From Parus major (taxonomy: Eukaryota > Chordata > Aves > Passeriformes > Paridae): 64,000 nucleotides of DNA. Position 1 is the stretch's first letter. Each line of letters begins with the position of its first letter. Shown here in pieces: positions 62,309 through 64,000 of the stretch. The notes under the pieces are model-generated. The model searched no databases and was not told where the DNA came from. It saw only the letters and a list, made by a program, of their open reading frames with translations. The position numbers were made by a program, and so were the translations under genes. The stretch lies in assembly GCF_001522545.3 (NCBI RefSeq), contig NC_031769.1:70395687-70459686 (forward strand). Reading direction: 5' to 3'.

Positions 62309-64000
62309 TATTAATTCATTTAGCCTTTCATATTTCCCTGAATAAGGACTTGTCAGATACATAAGGTAAAATACCTATGAACATCAGCAAAGGAATATTT
62401 CCTCTAGTTCATCATAAACTGATGGATTCCACAGGACAAATGCACAGAGAATGCTTTTGGTTCAAGGAATATTATGCACTATTTTACTGTCAATAGCTTA
62501 TTTTTGAAAGGGTGAATGGATAGAACCAAATACATAAAGTGGGATGGCAGTAGTGGGGATTGTTGAGTAAAACACCCTCAGCATTATTCTTAGGTTTTGA
62601 AAAATCAAGACACCTTAATGAATCCTGATTTTTTTTCCCCTTCTGGCACATCTTGATTTGCCACCTACGGCACCTCTGAATGTTTAGTTTGTTTTGACCT
62701 ATTCCTAAACTGAACAAATTGTTTATTTATCAGTTTTACATTAATTCCCAGACCATTCTGATTATCCATGTAAGTATATAGTGTAGCTTTAAAGGCTACA
62801 TAGACTTTAAAGAGGAATGGTAATCTAGAGGTGAAAAAGCTGATTCTTTGCAATTACAATAACACTTTGCTTTGGACAGCTGAAAATATTAACATCCTGT
62901 TGCAAGCATATGGCGATGGATCAGAGGTTCATTGGGAAATAAATTAGAGATGACAGACAGCTTTGAGAAAACAAATATGTTTTCTCTGATGGGGCATGAT
63001 CCTTTGACTGCCAGTGTATCAGAAATGAGTATGAAGCTGACGAGAGGAGAGGAAGGAAAACTAAAATTAATTCAAGCTAAAACAACCATGTCAGCAGAAA
63101 TTACTCCATATGAAAATTCTAGGAATACCCAAAGTAATCCTGTCTTCCTGTTACCTCTAATGTCAGCCTTTGTATTAAATGAGGAAAAAAAAAAAAATCA
63201 GAAAGATCACTAAAAGCCAGATATAATAGCCTTATTAGTGCCAGAATTTAGATCTTCACCAGAGATATAACATGATGTAAAAACATGAATCCCTGACTTG
63301 AAGTCTGCTTAGTATGTAGACCAATATCTTTAGATAATGCTTAAAAACATTACCCCTTCCTGTTTAAATATAACTTTAAAAAAATCTTCTCCTTTTAGAA
63401 AGCATATGCATAATCTCTCTCAACCAGCCACTTTCATTTTGAATTCCTAAGAAGGCTGGGCAGTGAAATTTAGCATGTGGACTTTGCCAAGGAAAAAAAA
63501 AAGAAGTTTTGTATCATGTTCTCACATTGCGGTACTGCTGTATCTGAGATCACATCAACACAAAGCAATTGTAGGGAACAAAAGAAATATATAAATAATG
63601 CAAATAACATGTACAAGATTTGCAAAGGTTAAAATAAATTTAACCTATGACAGTATTTAAAACTTAAAATCTGTTTCTTACAAAGCAGATCCACCTGTCT
63701 TTTTCTTGGTTTCTCTCAGAATGATTAGGTTTCTGTTCATCAAATAAACAGAATTTAGAAGAGATTCAATAGCTGGTCAGTTCAGTAGAACAGAATTAAG
63801 ATTTTATATATTCTATGTCAACAACTTGTACTTTACTTCCTCCTTTCTCCCTTGTTAAGTAAGCCTTTGTGAAAAATCAGTATATGATCATCATCTGATG
63901 TCTGCTGATTTAGTCACAGTTAATTTTTACCTCCATGTAGCACTATTACCTTTGTGTAAGATGAAAGCTCATGTTAACCTGTGCTATTCACTCACTGCAT
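62309..64000. other. AT-rich non-coding DNA, nothing recognised
   Basis: No gene or named repeat. The 93-codon plus frame at 62932-63213 is hydrophilic with no known domain and ends in a lysine-rich stretch made by an A run. Confidence 0.55.

Noticed and set aside
62932..63213. 93-codon hydrophilic plus frame as a small gene
   Set aside because: It ends through an A run giving poly-Lys, has no domain or conserved word, and no promoter or splice context is apparent.
1..64000. CRISPR arrays, tRNA genes, operons, ribosome binding sites, origins
   Set aside because: No regular spacer arrays, no tRNA B-box-like words in a cloverleaf context, and the DNA is vertebrate nuclear, so prokaryotic features do not apply.

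Overview
This window is AT-rich vertebrate DNA, almost certainly from a bird. Several CR1 LINE fragments have recognisable avian 3' ends and C-terminal ORF2 sequence. Two solo long terminal repeats have well-preserved ends and target-site duplications, and there is one decayed endogenous-retrovirus pol fragment. I cannot name the species or the chromosomal locus. No protein-coding exon, tRNA, rRNA, snRNA, CRISPR array or bacterial-type gene can be supported. The open reading frames are short (137 codons at most), overlap on both strands and show no domain I recognise outside the retroelements. The window reads as intergenic DNA (a gene desert) or the inside of a very long intron.

Layout. 1-10.7 kb: unannotatable AT-rich DNA with two GC-richer patches (about 7.6-8.0 and 8.4-8.7 kb) and small tandem duplications. 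10.76-11.07 kb: plus-strand CR1 3' end. 11-21.7 kb: AT-rich DNA with simple repeats. 21,707-22,378: a 672-bp solo LTR flanked by a near-perfect 6-bp target duplication. 23.5-24.13 kb: minus-strand CR1 with a 116-codon remnant of ORF2. 28.29-28.42 kb: a perfect 56-bp direct repeat separated by a 16-bp palindrome. 32.69-33.42 kb: a frame-broken retroviral pro-pol fragment that keeps the polymerase YIDD motif. It runs into a perfect 17-bp inverted repeat and then a plus-strand CR1 (33.45-33.72 kb). 34-51.7 kb: AT-rich DNA with simple repeats only. 51.77-51.86 kb: a short minus-strand CR1 3' tail. 52.7-53.1 kb: a segment with a 12-bp-arm hairpin. 53.64-54.18 kb: a GC-richer patch of unknown origin. 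54,618-56,027: a 1,410-bp solo LTR with perfect 8-bp terminal inverted repeats, a perfect 5-bp target duplication and an internal GC/CpG-rich core. 56-64 kb: AT-rich DNA with one unexplained GC-richer patch (60.64-61.11 kb) and a simple-repeat mosaic (62.2-62.3 kb).

There is no gene system here to describe. The most informative parts are the two solo LTRs (each a potential promoter and polyadenylation unit in otherwise empty DNA), the ERV/palindrome/CR1 junction, and the palindrome-spaced duplication. I found no convincing new biological system. All calls are by eye, with no alignment or database search.
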